Source of the DNA: CAVXXB01 sp963765585
GTDB taxonomy: Bacteria; Calditrichota; Calditrichia; JAJRVZ01
DNA length: 64,000 nucleotides
NCBI GenBank assembly: GCA_963765585.1
Contig: CAVXXB010000012.1
Location: 709,965 to 773,964, forward strand
Reading direction: 5' to 3'
The notes under the pieces are model-generated. The model searched no databases. It worked only from the letters and a program-made list of their open reading frames with translations, and had not been told where the DNA came from. A program made the position numbers and the translations under genes. Position 1 is the stretch's first letter, and each line of letters begins with the position of its first letter. This document shows positions 35,313-45,440 of this stretch, in pieces.

Positions 35313-37778
35313 ATGAAAAAAAAGCGTAAAACCGCACCGCAAAATTATACACGAGAAGCTGCCGGAATCATATTTATCGGTCTTGGCATTATTCTGTTGT
35401 TGGCAGTTTTGTCCTATGATCCTCAGGATAATCCGAATCTCGAGATACCCAATAATTCAATCCAGATAAAAAACTGGCTTGGTCCATTGGGGGCAGCAAT
35501 CGCTGATCCATTGATGAACTACACATTAGGATATCCTGTTTTAATTCTCCCGTTGCTGATTATATATATTGCATACCAGACATATAGGGGAAATAATTAC
35601 CAGAATTACATTAACCGGGTTTTGCTTATGTTTTTCTGGGCTGTAATTATTTCTGTGTTATTCGCCTTTCCGGAATCATTCAGGACCATGGGGAATATCC
35701 GCGAGTATTATCCCAGTGGATTAGTTGGTGGATTTGCGGCATCGAAACTGGTGATTTATCTGGGGAAATTTGGTGCAGTATTGATTATGGCTATTGTAGT
35801 TCTTGCCATGTCTGTGCTTACATTGCGACTGGAACTCAGTAAAATTTTATCCGGTTTTGGTCAATCATTCAAAGGGATTGGCAGTAAAATTCAAAATTAT
35901 TTAAACCACCTGGATAAAATAAGAATAGAACGGAAAAAAGAAAAAAGACGTAAAAAAATTGTCGAGCAATCGAAGCGCCGTGAACCGGTTGAAATCAAGA
36001 CAACTTCAGATACCGCAACTGTTTCACCTGTAAAGCAACCAACGGTACCTGTAGTAAATAAGCCTCTGCCGAAAGAAGAAACACAGTTACCAGCAAAAGA
36101 AAAGACAACCATCAAAACCACCCTGGATGATATTCTACAGCATGTGGAAGGCGGGCGGGTTGATACAACTTCGATAAAAAAAGCGGCTGAATTCCAGAAA
36201 GAGGAAATCCCTGATAATGAGAAACAGCCGGATTCATCATCAGATGATCTTGAATTTGAAGTACGGGAAGAGACAAAAGAGGAAGAAGTAGATTATGATC
36301 GTATGGTCAAAGAAAGTATCGCTAAGTATAATTTCCCCTCTGTTGATATATTAGTCTCTCCTCCCGTAGAAGAAACACCCGTTTCGCATGATGAATTAAA
36401 GGCAAATGCGGAACTTCTTGAAGGGAAACTATTAGATTTTGGTCTGGAGGCCAAGGTTGTCCGGGTTACTGCCGGACCGGTGATTACTTTATATGAATTA
36501 CAGCCGGCGCCCGGAGTAAAAGTGAGCCAGATTGTTGCCCTGGCCAATGATGTTGCCCTGGCCATGGAGGCAAAAGGCATCAGAATGGTCGCTCCGATTC
36601 CGGGAAAAGCGGCGATTGGAATTGAAATTCCTAATCGCAAGCCACAAACCGTCTACTTGAAGCCTTTGATCACATCAAAAAAATATGCTGAATCCGACTT
36701 TATTTTACCATTGGCTTTGGGGAAAGCGATTAATGGTGAAGTATATACCGCCGATTTGACAAAAATGCCGCACTTGTTAATCGCCGGTTCAACCGGTTCC
36801 GGGAAAAGTGTGGGCATCAATACGATTATTGCATCTCTTTTGTTTAAAATTGATCCCGGGAAAGTGAAATTTGCCATGATCGATCCTAAGAAGATAGAAT
36901 TGTCCCTCTATCGAAAACTGAGTGAACATTACCTGGTATGGCGGGCAGATTTGGATGAAGAGGTGGTTACCAAGCCAAGTAATGCGGTGAGCTTACTCAA
37001 TACGATGGTTATGGAAATGGAAACACGCTATGATAAGCTGGCTCATATGGGTGTCCGGAATATTGAAGACTATAATGCCCGTGTGCGTCAGGGTGGACCA
37101 AGAATAAAAGAAGAAAAGTTACAACAACTTCCATATATCGTAGTGATTATTGATGAACTGGCAGATCTGATGTTAATGGCGGCCAAAGAAGTTGAACCAC
37201 CTATTGCCCGTCTGACTCAGATGGCCAGGGCGGTGGGTATCCATTTAATTTTGGCAACCCAGCGTCCCTCTGTTGATGTGCTAACTGGGGTAATTAAGGC
37301 AAATTTTCCGGCACGCATTGCCTACATGGTTACAACCCGACCTGATTCCAAGACAATACTTGACATGAATGGGGCCGAACAATTACTTGGAAATGGCGAC
37401 ATGTTATATCAACCCCCGGGAGAGCCACGTCCTGTCCGCTTACAAAATCCCTTAATCACGACACAAGAAGTGGACGATTTGCTGGCACATATTAAAAAGC
37501 AGCCAAAGTTTCCGCACTATAGTTTACCCCAACCCCGGGATGCCAAAGGGGGAACTTTTGATCCTTTTGACAGTAGTGGAAATGATGACTTATATGAAGA
37601 TGCGAAGAGAATAGTCGTGCAGCATCAGCAGGGTTCAATCTCCCTGTTACAGCGCAGATTAAAGATCGGTTATTCACGGGCCGCCCGCCTGATAGACGAG
37701 ATGGAAGAAGAAGGTGTCGTAGGGCCACCCGATGGCAGTAAACCAAGGCAGGTACACTACTTGCCGGAGGATCTGTAA
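35313..37778 (+). CDS. ftsK: DNA translocase FtsK
   Basis: FtsK couples chromosome segregation to division. The 821-aa protein has an N-terminal membrane domain with about four helices (residues 17-165) and a charged linker (195-330). The motor has Walker A LLIAGSTGSGKSVGIN (about 490) and Walker B YIVVIIDELADLML. A C-terminal gamma winged helix follows (SISLLQRRLKIGYSRAARLIDEMEEEGVVGPPDGSKPRQV) for KOPS recognition. It is intact. A lolA-like gene follows, a common pairing. Its downstream space contains TTAGAAA repeats and a hairpin. Confidence 0.95.
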   Translation: MKKKRKTAPQNYTREAAGIIFIGLGIILLLAVLSYDPQDNPNLEIPNNSIQIKNWLGPLGAAIADPLMNYTLGYPVLILPLLIIYIAYQTYRGNNYQNYINRVLLMFFWAVIISVLFAFPESFRTMGNIREYYPSGLVGGFAASKLVIYLGKFGAVLIMAIVVLAMSVLTLRLELSKILSGFGQSFKGIGSKIQNYLNHLDKIRIERKKEKRRKKIVEQSKRREPVEIKTTSDTATVSPVKQPTVPVVNKPLPKEETQLPAKEKTTIKTTLDDILQHVEGGRVDTTSIKKAAEFQKEEIPDNEKQPDSSSDDLEFEVREETKEEEVDYDRMVKESIAKYNFPSVDILVSPPVEETPVSHDELKANAELLEGKLLDFGLEAKVVRVTAGPVITLYELQPAPGVKVSQIVALANDVALAMEAKGIRMVAPIPGKAAIGIEIPNRKPQTVYLKPLITSKKYAESDFILPLALGKAINGEVYTADLTKMPHLLIAGSTGSGKSVGINTIIASLLFKIDPGKVKFAMIDPKKIELSLYRKLSEHYLVWRADLDEEVVTKPSNAVSLLNTMVMEMETRYDKLAHMGVRNIEDYNARVRQGGPRIKEEKLQQLPYIVVIIDELADLMLMAAKEVEPPIARLTQMARAVGIHLILATQRPSVDVLTGVIKANFPARIAYMVTTRPDSKTILDMNGAEQLLGNGDMLYQPPGEPRPVRLQNPLITTQEVDDLLAHIKKQPKFPHYSLPQPRDAKGGTFDPFDSSGNDDLYEDAKRIVVQHQQGSISLLQRRLKIGYSRAARLIDEMEEEGVVGPPDGSKPRQVHYLPEDL

Positions 37779-37781
37779 AAG

Positions 37782-37862
37782 CAATTAGAAATTAGGAGTT
37801 AGAAGTTAGAAATGACTACGGGAATTTAGAAGGTGTCATCCTGAAACAAGTTCAGGATGACG
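37782..37862. repeat. TTAGAAA heptad array and a TCATCCTGAA hairpin after ftsK
   Basis: TTAGAAA-TTAGGAG-TTAGAAG-TTAGAAA units at 37784-37815 belong to the family in the compound elements at 24841 and 28609. A perfect hairpin GTCATCCTGAA-N5-TTCAGGATGAC follows at 37835-37861 without a T-run. Confidence 0.75.
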
Positions 37863-37923
37863 TAAATAGGTGATCAGATATTAAATTTGGTCTTGATACG
37901 AGCAAAAACAGAGGTAGTAAAAT

Positions 37924-38553
37924 ATGAAAACAGTTCTAATTTTAATATGTGTACTGACATCCGGTTTATTATCCGCAGATGTAACCGATATTATCAAAGA
38001 AATCCAGGATAAGTATGAGGATATAGAATATTTGTCAGCTGAGTTTGTTCAACTGGAACAATACAAACTAACCGGTACCGTAAATGAAACCCGTGGAAAA
38101 ATATTTATTAAGGATGGAGTTCAGTATCGCCTGGAGACTGAAGACCAGAGCGTGGCCACTGATGGAGAGACAGTCTGGACCTATTCCAAATTTAATAATC
38201 AGGTTCTGATTGACAGAGTTAAAGAAGGCGATGGCTCTTTGTTGCCCAGAGATCTGTTGTTTAAATATCCCCGGGATTATCTGGCATCTTTACTGGAACA
38301 GGTGGAGATGAACGGTCAGGATTTTTATATCATAAAACTTGATCCCAAGGAAGGGGTGTATGGTTTTATCAAGACGATGAAAATCTGGGTGAATGAAGAT
38401 GATTATATCATTCATAAAATTGAATATATGGATTTTAATGATAATGTTTCCACATTTGAAATACAAAAAGTGGATATAGAGAAAAAGTTACCGGATGGTT
38501 TGTTTAAATTCAGAATTAAAGAAGGAATGGAAGTTGTCGATTTAAGGATGTAA
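37924..38553 (+). CDS. lolA: Outer-membrane lipoprotein carrier LolA-like protein
   Basis: The 209-aa protein has a signal peptide (cleaved after about LLSA) and a LolA/LppX-like fold: YLSAEFVQLEQYKLTGTVNETRGKIFIKDGVQYRLETEDQSVATDGETVWTYSKFNNQVLID. LolA shuttles lipoproteins through the periplasm from LolCDE to the outer membrane, consistent with the several lipoproteins encoded here. The position after ftsK supports LolA rather than a paralogue, but it is a divergent member. Confidence 0.82.
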   Translation: MKTVLILICVLTSGLLSADVTDIIKEIQDKYEDIEYLSAEFVQLEQYKLTGTVNETRGKIFIKDGVQYRLETEDQSVATDGETVWTYSKFNNQVLIDRVKEGDGSLLPRDLLFKYPRDYLASLLEQVEMNGQDFYIIKLDPKEGVYGFIKTMKIWVNEDDYIIHKIEYMDFNDNVSTFEIQKVDIEKKLPDGLFKFRIKEGMEVVDLRM

Positions 38554-38575
38554 TTACAACAGAGAACCGGTAACT

Positions 38576-39391
38576 ATGATAGATTTACACTCACATGTAC
38601 TCCCCGGCATCGATGATGGTGCTCAGGATATGGAAATGACGCTGGCCATGCTGCGCCAGGCCCAGGAATTGGGATTTAAAAAACTACTTGCAACACCCCA
38701 TATCAACGAGCATACCACCCCTGATATTTTGAATCAGATAAAAATTACCTATGAGCAGGTTGTCGCTGAAAAAGACCGGGCTGGTATCCAGTTAGACCTG
38801 GATCTGGCAGGAGAAATACATTTTGACAACCATATTTTGAGCTGGTTAGATCATGATTTCCTTAAAATCGGTAAGCGAAAAAAATACATCATATTTGAAT
38901 TACCTATCCAGGGTTTGCCAATACATATGGAAGAGATGATTTTTAAAATTGGCCTCAGAGGTGTGCGTCCAATTATGGCACATCCGGAACGGAATACCTA
39001 TGTACAGCAAAATTCCGACCGACTGAATAAATGGCTGGAAATGGGTTGTATCATGCAAATGAATGCCGGGAGCATAACCGGGGATTTTGGATCTGCAATC
39101 CGTCAATTGGCCTGGCAGTTGTTGAATAAGGGGCAAATCCACCTGGTTTGTTCCGATGCCCATAATACGGGTCGCAGGAGTTATGATCAGCAGGTTCAGG
39201 CTTACCAGATGGTAAAAAACCAGCTGGGTAAAAATTATGCTGATACTCTTTTTAAATTCAACCCGGAACGAATCTGGGAAGGCAGAGAATTAGCTCTTCC
39301 TGTTCGCCATGACGAGGACAACAAAGTATCGATTCAGGAAAAATTTATCCGCAAAGTAAAATCAGGTCTAAAACGTCCGATAATATATTGA
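38576..39391 (+). CDS. CpsB/YwqE-type tyrosine-protein phosphatase (PHP fold)
   Basis: The 271-aa protein is a PHP-family phosphatase. The metal-binding motifs are DLHSHVLPGIDDGA (4-17), TPHINEHT, the HPERN motif (about 136) and CSDAHNTGRR (about 198). CpsB/Wzb-like enzymes dephosphorylate the tyrosine-rich tail of the Wzc kinase and so set exopolysaccharide chain length and export. The Wzc-type gene follows 58 bp downstream, confirming the context. It marks the start of the surface-polysaccharide locus. Confidence 0.9.
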   Translation: MIDLHSHVLPGIDDGAQDMEMTLAMLRQAQELGFKKLLATPHINEHTTPDILNQIKITYEQVVAEKDRAGIQLDLDLAGEIHFDNHILSWLDHDFLKIGKRKKYIIFELPIQGLPIHMEEMIFKIGLRGVRPIMAHPERNTYVQQNSDRLNKWLEMGCIMQMNAGSITGDFGSAIRQLAWQLLNKGQIHLVCSDAHNTGRRSYDQQVQAYQMVKNQLGKNYADTLFKFNPERIWEGRELALPVRHDEDNKVSIQEKFIRKVKSGLKRPIIY

Positions 39392-39449
39392 ACAGCATAT
39401 CTCATATCCTTAAATTCACCTTTATTTAATTTATATAAGGAGTTCGGTC

Positions 39450-41711
39450 TTGTTTGAAGAAGAACTGGAAGAGGAACAACAGTTAACGCTTCAGGATTAC
39501 CTGCGTATTCTATACCGCGGTCGCTGGTTCATCATTATTATCTTTGTATTAACCATGATGGCGACCACCTATATCACATTTACAACACCGCCGCAATATC
39601 AGGCCAGCGCAACCGTGCTGGTGGAAGCCGGTGGCGGCATGGAACGAAAAATATTTGAAGCCGATCCATTTGGTGGTCAAACCACGTTAATCACAAATCA
39701 ACTGGAAATCTTAAAAAGCCGCAATCTTGCCGAGCGCACCATTCGTTCACTTCAGGCATCAGATGCAAAAGATTCACTGCTGATATTCAAACCGAATGAA
39801 GATGGAGATCGGTTATCTTTCCGTCAGCTTGTGGAATGGTTGCGAAACAATATGGAAGTTGAGCATCGCAAAGATACCGACGTAATTGAAATAAAATTTA
39901 GCGGCGAGACGCCATACGAGGCGGCATATATTACAAATCAGATTGCCGAAGATTATAGAATTTTAAACGCAGAAAAGTCACAGGGCGAAGTCTACGAGTT
40001 GAGAGAGTTTCTTGAAGCACAGTTGGCTTTAAAAGAGGTGGAGTTAAGAACTGCCGAAGAAAACCTGCAGGATTACCAGGAAGAGAAAAAAGTGGCCAGC
40101 ATGGATAATGAAACCTCGGAACTGGTCACCCGGGTATCCAATGCCGAATCCATGCTGGAGCAGGCCGAGATTGATCTGGAAGGCGCACTGCAACGAAAAG
40201 CCAGTATTGAATCTCAATTGGCTGATCGTAAGGCCAGTTTAGGTGATGATTTGGGCGGTACTTCCACACCGTATATTATGTCATTGCAAAATCAATTGGG
40301 CGAGGCGGTGGCAGAGCGTACCAAATTTGTAGTGGCGATTGAATCCCAGGCACAAAATCCAAACCAGGTAAATTTTCAAGGACAGCTGAAAGGCTACGAT
40401 GAAAAAATCGCCGCATTGAGACAAAAACTGGATGAAGAGGCTAATAAATTAAAATCATCAGCCATGGTTACTGATGCATTTGCACTGTCCCAGGAACTGA
40501 TTACGGGATTGTTGCAAGTAGAAACTGAAATAAAAGCCTTTCAGTCAAAAATCGGTGCATTGAGGGAAGTGGTTGCACAGTACAATATAGAGTTGGAAGG
40601 TTTGCCTGAAACCATTATTGCTCTGGCCCGGCTGCAAAGAGATCAACAAGTCAAGGAGCAGACCTATTTGCTTATGACGCAGAAACTGGAAGAAACCAAA
40701 ATTACCCAGGCCGGAAAAGCCGGAAATGTGAACGTGCTGGATAAGGCTCTGGAGCCGGAAGTGCCATTGAAACCGAAGAAAAGACTGAATATGATGCTCG
40801 GTGCATTAATCGGATTGGGTTTGGGCATTGGTCTCACATTTGTGCGCGAGTATTTTGATAATACGGTACAACGGGTGGAAGAGATTGAACGGATTGGATT
40901 TAACTTACTTGGGCACAATTCCAAAAATTAAATTGGATAAGCAGGAAAAAGAAGCGATTAAGGGCGTGAGATAATCAAGACGACATGGAAGGAAGACAGA
41001 TTGAATCCCGTCTGGTCACTCATCTGGATCCCAAATCACCAATTTCGGAGTCATATCGTACTCTTCGGACCAATCTGAAATTTACGGTGCGGCTGGATGA
41101 ACCATTGCAAACCATCATGGTGACCAGTGCCGGTCCAAAAGAGGGAAAATCAACCACTATTGCAAATCTGGCCATTACCGTCGCGCAGTTAGGGCGCGCC
41201 AAAGTCGTTCTGGTTGATTCAGATTTACGCCGACCGGTAATTCATTCTATTTTTGGCCTGGAAAAAGAAAAGGGTTTGACCAATCATATTGTCGATGATG
41301 TTCCGTATGAAAAGATACTGAAAAAATCACCGATTGATAATTTAACCATTGTAACCTGTGGTGTCCTGCCGCCAAATCCATCAGAACTGCTCGGGTTCAC
41401 AAAAAATGGAAGATTTTATTGCTCGTCTTAAGAGTGATTTTGATATCGTCCTATTTGACAGCCCGCCTGTTATCGCCGTTACGGATGCGGCCGTACTGAG
41501 TCACAAAGTGGATGCGGTGTTTCATGGTTCTTTCTGCCGGTCAAACCAATCGCGATGCGTTACGCCGGGCAAAATTATGCTGGAAAATGTGGATGCCAAT
41601 GTGGTTGGTGCATTATTGAACAATGTAGAGTTGGGTGGCAAATTTTCCGGCTCTTATCATTATTATTATCATGAATACAGTGATATAAAAGGCAAAAAGA
41701 AGAAAGCGTAA
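39450..41711 (+). CDS. wzc: Wzc-type polysaccharide co-polymerase/tyrosine autokinase, several frameshifts
   Basis: A Wzz/GNVR chain-length domain with two membrane helices (about 27-49 and 447-466), a periplasmic coiled coil and a BY-kinase domain form one protein of about 750 aa. Kinase motifs are Walker A SAGPKEGKST, A' VVLVDSDLRRP and B IVLFDSPPV. The C-terminal tyrosine cluster YHYYYHEY is the autophosphorylation tail. The TTG start at 39450 is supported by AAGGAG at 39437-39442. The frame is broken at about 40914 (extra C), 40970 (missing GA), 41398, and by a compensating pair near 41524 and 41571. The conserved sequence continues across all of these, so a single gene is meant. It drives export and polymerisation of the polysaccharide made by the downstream genes. 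Confidence 0.87.
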
Positions 41712-41808
41712 ACCATAAAAAAACTTTAGGAATAACTGTGTCTTTCAGCACAATTTAAAATTATATCTACTGATAAGTTTATTAGACGATTAAATAATAC
41801 TGGAGCAT

Positions 41809-41913
41809 AAGGCTAAAAGGCTAAAAGGAAAAAAGGTTAAAGGAAACGAGGTGATTCAGTGATATCTGCTTTTCCTGTTGGCCAATTATCCTCTTATCCT
41901 CTTTGCCTTTTTT
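41809..41913. repeat. AAGGCTAA / inverted TCCTCTT repeat arrays
   Basis: AAGGCTAAAAGGCTAAAAGGAAAAAAGG (from 41809) and the opposite-strand version CCAATTATCCTCTTATCCTCTTTGCCTTTTTT (41882-41913) bracket about 40 bp. This is the GGCAAAA/GGCTAAA family also seen at 46498, 49306 and 51380. Confidence 0.7.
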
Positions 41914-41945
41914 AATTTCAAAATATTACCTGTTAAGTGGGGTGC

Positions 41946-43298
41946 GTGTTGCATATTGCAATATTCGGAAGTGGTTATGTGGGGCTGGTGGCTGGTGCCT
42001 GTTTTGCAGATATTGGCAATGATGTTGTTTGTGTCGACATCGATAAAGATAAAATAGATATGTTACAGCAGGGCAAGGTACCTATATATGAACCCGGTCT
42101 GGAAGATATTATTAAACGAAATATAAAAGAAGAACGGCTATCGTTTACAACGGATCAGGTAAAGGCCATACGTGAATCACAGGTGATCTTTATTGCAGTT
42201 GGTACACCGCCCGATGAAGATGGATCTGCCGATCTTAAGCATGTTCTGGCTGTGGCGGAGACAATTGGTAAAAATGCCAATACGTTTAAAGTGGTGGTAA
42301 ATAAAAGTACGGTTCCTGTAGGTACGGCGGATAAAGTCTCTCAAGCGATAAAAAAGCATACCGATACTGAAATTGCGGTTGTTTCCAACCCTGAATTTTT
42401 AAGAGAAGGTGAGGCAATTGATGATTTTATGAAACCGGAGCGGGTTGTGATTGGTACATCCAATGCGGAAGCCGCGGATATCATGCGGACATTGTATTTA
42501 CCGTTTGTCAGAACCGGTAGTCCGATCCTGATCATGGATGAAAAAAGTGCCGAGATAACAAAATACGCGGCGAACTCAATTCTGGCAACTAAAATATCTT
42601 TTATAAATGAGCTGGCAAATTTGTGTGATATTGTCGGAGCGGATATCGACTGGGTTCGTAAAGGAATTGGCGCGGATTCCCGAATAGGTCCGTATTTTAT
42701 ATATCCGGGAACCGGATATGGTGGCTCTTGTTTTCCCAAAGATGTCAAAGCGATAATTAAAACCGCCAGGGATTATAAGTTTGACCTGAATATTCTGAAG
42801 GCGGTTGAAGCGGTAAACGAGCGTCAAAAAACAGTGCTTCTGGACAAAATCAACTCCTTTTATAATGGTGATCTTTCGGGAAAAACATTCGGTCTCTGGG
42901 GGCTTTCATTCAAGCCACGTACTGATGATATGCGCGAAGCACCGAGTATTAATTTAATCAATGCGCTTACAGAAGCCGGTGCAAAGATTAATGCCCATGA
43001 TCCCGAAGCCATGGATGAAGCCAGTCGAATCTTCGGAAATAAAATTGGAGATCAGATAGGTTTATTCAAAAAGAGATACGATTGCCTGGAGGGTGCGGAT
43101 GGTCTCATCATCATGACCGAATGGAACCAGTTCCGTGAACCTGATTTTCATTTGATAAAAGAACTACTTAAAACCCCGGTGATATTTGATGGGCGGAATC
43201 TGTATCAACCCAGCCGTATGCGCAAACTGGGTATCGATTATTTTTGTATTGGCCGGGCTTCAGGTCAGTCGCGAATTGAGAAGTCGGTGACACTATAG
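41946..43298 (+). CDS. ugd: UDP-glucose 6-dehydrogenase
   Basis: Ugd oxidises UDP-glucose to UDP-glucuronate with NAD. The protein begins HIAIFGSGYVGLVAGACFADIGNDVVCVD (Rossmann motif) and has NPEFLREGEAI, the catalytic-Cys motif GGSCFPKDVKA (about 259) and the C-terminal domain with GLWGLSFKPRTDDMREAPS. No ATG precedes the conserved start; GTG 41946 or TTG 41949 is the likely start codon, while an in-frame GTG at 41937 is less well placed. The gene is intact at about 450 aa, one of the few unbroken genes in the polysaccharide locus. Repeat arrays flank it on both sides. Confidence 0.92.
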   Translation: MLHIAIFGSGYVGLVAGACFADIGNDVVCVDIDKDKIDMLQQGKVPIYEPGLEDIIKRNIKEERLSFTTDQVKAIRESQVIFIAVGTPPDEDGSADLKHVLAVAETIGKNANTFKVVVNKSTVPVGTADKVSQAIKKHTDTEIAVVSNPEFLREGEAIDDFMKPERVVIGTSNAEAADIMRTLYLPFVRTGSPILIMDEKSAEITKYAANSILATKISFINELANLCDIVGADIDWVRKGIGADSRIGPYFIYPGTGYGGSCFPKDVKAIIKTARDYKFDLNILKAVEAVNERQKTVLLDKINSFYNGDLSGKTFGLWGLSFKPRTDDMREAPSINLINALTEAGAKINAHDPEAMDEASRIFGNKIGDQIGLFKKRYDCLEGADGLIIMTEWNQFREPDFHLIKELLKTPVIFDGRNLYQPSRMRKLGIDYFCIGRASGQSRIEKSVTL

Positions 43299-43301
43299 AA
43301 A

Positions 43302-43426
43302 AAAAGGCCCAAGGTACAAGGAACAAGGCTCCAGGTTTGGAATCGTCATTGATAAAAAATTTTTAATTCAAAACATGCAAAACAATGAGGTTTTGAATAA
43401 ATAGCGCCTAAGTCCCTTAGTCCTTG
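43302..43426. repeat. CAAGGxx heptads and GTCCCTTAG units between two dehydrogenase genes
   Basis: GGCCCAAGGTACAAGGAACAAGGCTCCAGG (43306-43335) is a heptad array, followed by GCGCCTAAGTCCCTTAGTCC at 43404-43423. The space carries no gene. Confidence 0.7.
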
Positions 43427-43489
43427 AAAAAAACGGAAATATGAATAAATTGAATCCCGAAGGGATTCCATTATTGTAGGAGAAATTGA

Positions 43490-44803
43490 ATGCAGTTGAT
43501 AGAAAAAATTAAAAAACACGAAGCCATTATAGGTGTGGTTGGGTTAGGATATGTCGGTTTACCGTTGTTAATGGAATTTGTTGAACAGGGATTTAAGACT
43601 GTAGGATTTGATATTGATCAGAAAAAAGTGGATATGTTGAATGCGGGAAAATCCTATATTAAACATCTAAGTGAGGAGCGTATTGCCGGTGTGGTGGCAA
43701 CCAAACTGTTTGAAGCCACTGCAGATTTTAGTCGTATTAAAGACGTGGACTGTGTTCTGATCGCCGTACCTACGCCATTGACCAAGCATCGTGAACCGGA
43801 TATGAGTTATATTGTGGGGACGGCCGAAAATATTGCCCCACATATCAAAAAAGGTCAGTTGATTATTCTGGAAAGTTCCACATATCCTGGAACTACTGAG
43901 GAAGTCCTGAAGCCAATTCTTGGAAACCTCGGGCCTGAAAGGGGATGTGGACTTTTTTGTCGCTTTTTCACCGGAACGCGAGGATCCGAATAATCCGAAT
44001 TTTAATACGCGAACCATTCCAAAAGTAGTGGGTGGCAATGTCCCGGAATCCCGTGATCTGGCTACTACCTTGTACGATCAGGTGATTGTTCAAACGGTAC
44101 CGGTGTCCAGCAGCCAGGCGGCGGAAGCAACAAAATTGCTGGAAAATATTTTTCGCAGTGTGAATATTGCCCTGGTTAATGAAATGAAGATGATCTTTGA
44201 TAAGATGGGTATTGATGTGTGGGAAGTAATTAATGCTGCCAAGACCAAGCCATTTGGTTTTATGCCTTTTTATCCCGGCCCGGGTCTGGGCGGACATTGT
44301 ATTCCCATCGATCCGTTTTATCTGACCTGGAAGGCGCGTGAGTTTGAAATGCATACCCGATTTATTGAACTGGCCGGTGAGGTAAATACCAATATGCCGT
44401 TCTGGGTTGTTAGAAAGGTAATGGAAGCCTTGAATGAGCATTCAAAAAGTTTAAAGGGGGCAAAGATACTGATCCTGGGCGCGGCATATAAAAAGGACAT
44501 CGATGATCCGCGTGAATCCCCATCGTTCAAGCTGATGGAGATCCTTCTTGGAAAAAGGTGCAGAAGTAGATTATAATGATCCGTTGATCCCGGAAGTACC
44601 CGTTATGCGCATGTATGAAATTCAAGAATAAGAGTGTTGATCTTACCTCTGAAAATCTGAAAAAATATGACTGTGTATTAATATCAACAGATCATTCGGT
44701 TTATGACTGGGAATTTATTGCTGAGCATGCACAACTTGTGGTTGATACCAGAAATGCCATGGCTAAAATAACCCGGAATAAGGAAAAGATTGTCAAGGCA
44801 TAG
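43490..44803 (+). CDS. wbpA: Nucleotide-sugar dehydrogenase, WbpA-like (UDP-GlcNAc 6-dehydrogenase type), frameshifted
   Basis: Three pieces (43490-43993, 43920-44576, 44615-44803) form one protein of about 437 aa. It shows VGLGYVGLPLLMEFVEQGFKTVGFDID, ESSTYPGTT, FSPEREDPNN, the catalytic GLGGHCIPIDPFYL and LGAAYKKDIDDPRESP. The motifs fit WbpA-type enzymes producing UDP-GlcNAc-uronic acid rather than Ugd. Frame errors lie near 43935, 44550 and 44622. A WbpB-like oxidoreductase gene is at 48274, which supports a di-N-acetylated uronic acid pathway, although wbpE and wbpD are not in the window. Confidence 0.85.
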
Positions 44804-44843
44804 TTAGGTTGAGACTTTGGCTATTTCAGGCGTATAAAAATGT

Positions 44844-45182
44844 CTCGCGCAGAGACGCAGAGACGCAGAAAAAAACTATTGATTATTTAATCATTCACTC
44901 GTTCCCAAGTTGCACTTGGGAACGCTAGTGTCCCTGCCATTTTGAGAATTTAATATGATTGGGCTAAAACCGGTTCAATAATATAGTTTTATTACCCCAA
45001 TTTTAAAATTGGGGTAAGTCTATCCACCTAACTGCTCTGGATTTTTAGTCCTCTTTTCTTTAATACGATAATAATTATAAATAATTCCACCTGCCTTGTC
45101 ATCCTGAGCGGTAGCGAAGGATCCCCTGAATATCATGAAGAGAGGGGATTCTTCGTTTCGCTGCGCTACACTCAGAATGACA
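44844..45182. repeat. Cluster of repeat types in the 44.8-45.4 kb gap
   Basis: This gene-free stretch holds four different repeats. There is a GAGACGCA array (44848-44870) and a REP-like hairpin CGTTCCCAAGT-TGC-ACTTGGGAACG (44900-44924). A perfect 26-bp palindrome runs TTACCCCAATTTT/AAAATTGGGGTAA (44992-45017). An element starts TGTCATCCTGAGCGGTAGCGAAGG (45096) and returns as GCTACACTCAGAATGACA (45182). A degenerate TTAGAAA element follows at 45251-45330. No open frame is supportable. Confidence 0.85.
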
Positions 45183-45397
45183 ACAATAGCCTCCACCTGT
45201 AAAATGTCACAATATCCCTTTGAATTGAGTTATATATTCGGGTGATTTTCAATTAGAAATTAGAGATGAGCAATTGGCCATAAAAAGATACCAATTACTA
45301 ATTCCCAGTTCCAAATTCCTAATCAAAGGGTCACTGCATGATAGGAAGATAGCCGGGAAATATAAATATTGCGAAATAATAAATAATTTTATAGATT

Positions 45398-45437
45398 ACA
45401 CTCCATATAGAGTGTTATAAGAGTACAATTGGAGTGT
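45398..45437 (+). promoter_or_regulatory. ACACTC/GAGTGT operator-like repeats before the RHH gene
   Basis: ACACTC (45398-45403) and GAGTGT (45410-45415) form a perfect inverted repeat with a 6-bp spacer, and GAGTGT recurs at 45432-45437 just before the GTG start. The spacing suggests autoregulation by the ribbon-helix-helix protein encoded next. Confidence 0.45.
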
Positions 45438-45440
45438 CAC

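Noticed and set aside
40932..40984. Wzz-like protein and separate cytoplasmic kinase as two genes
   Set aside because: The sequence between them encodes conserved Wzc linker residues in other frames (IPKIKLDKQEKEAIK, DNQDDMEGRQIESR), so one frameshifted gene fits better.
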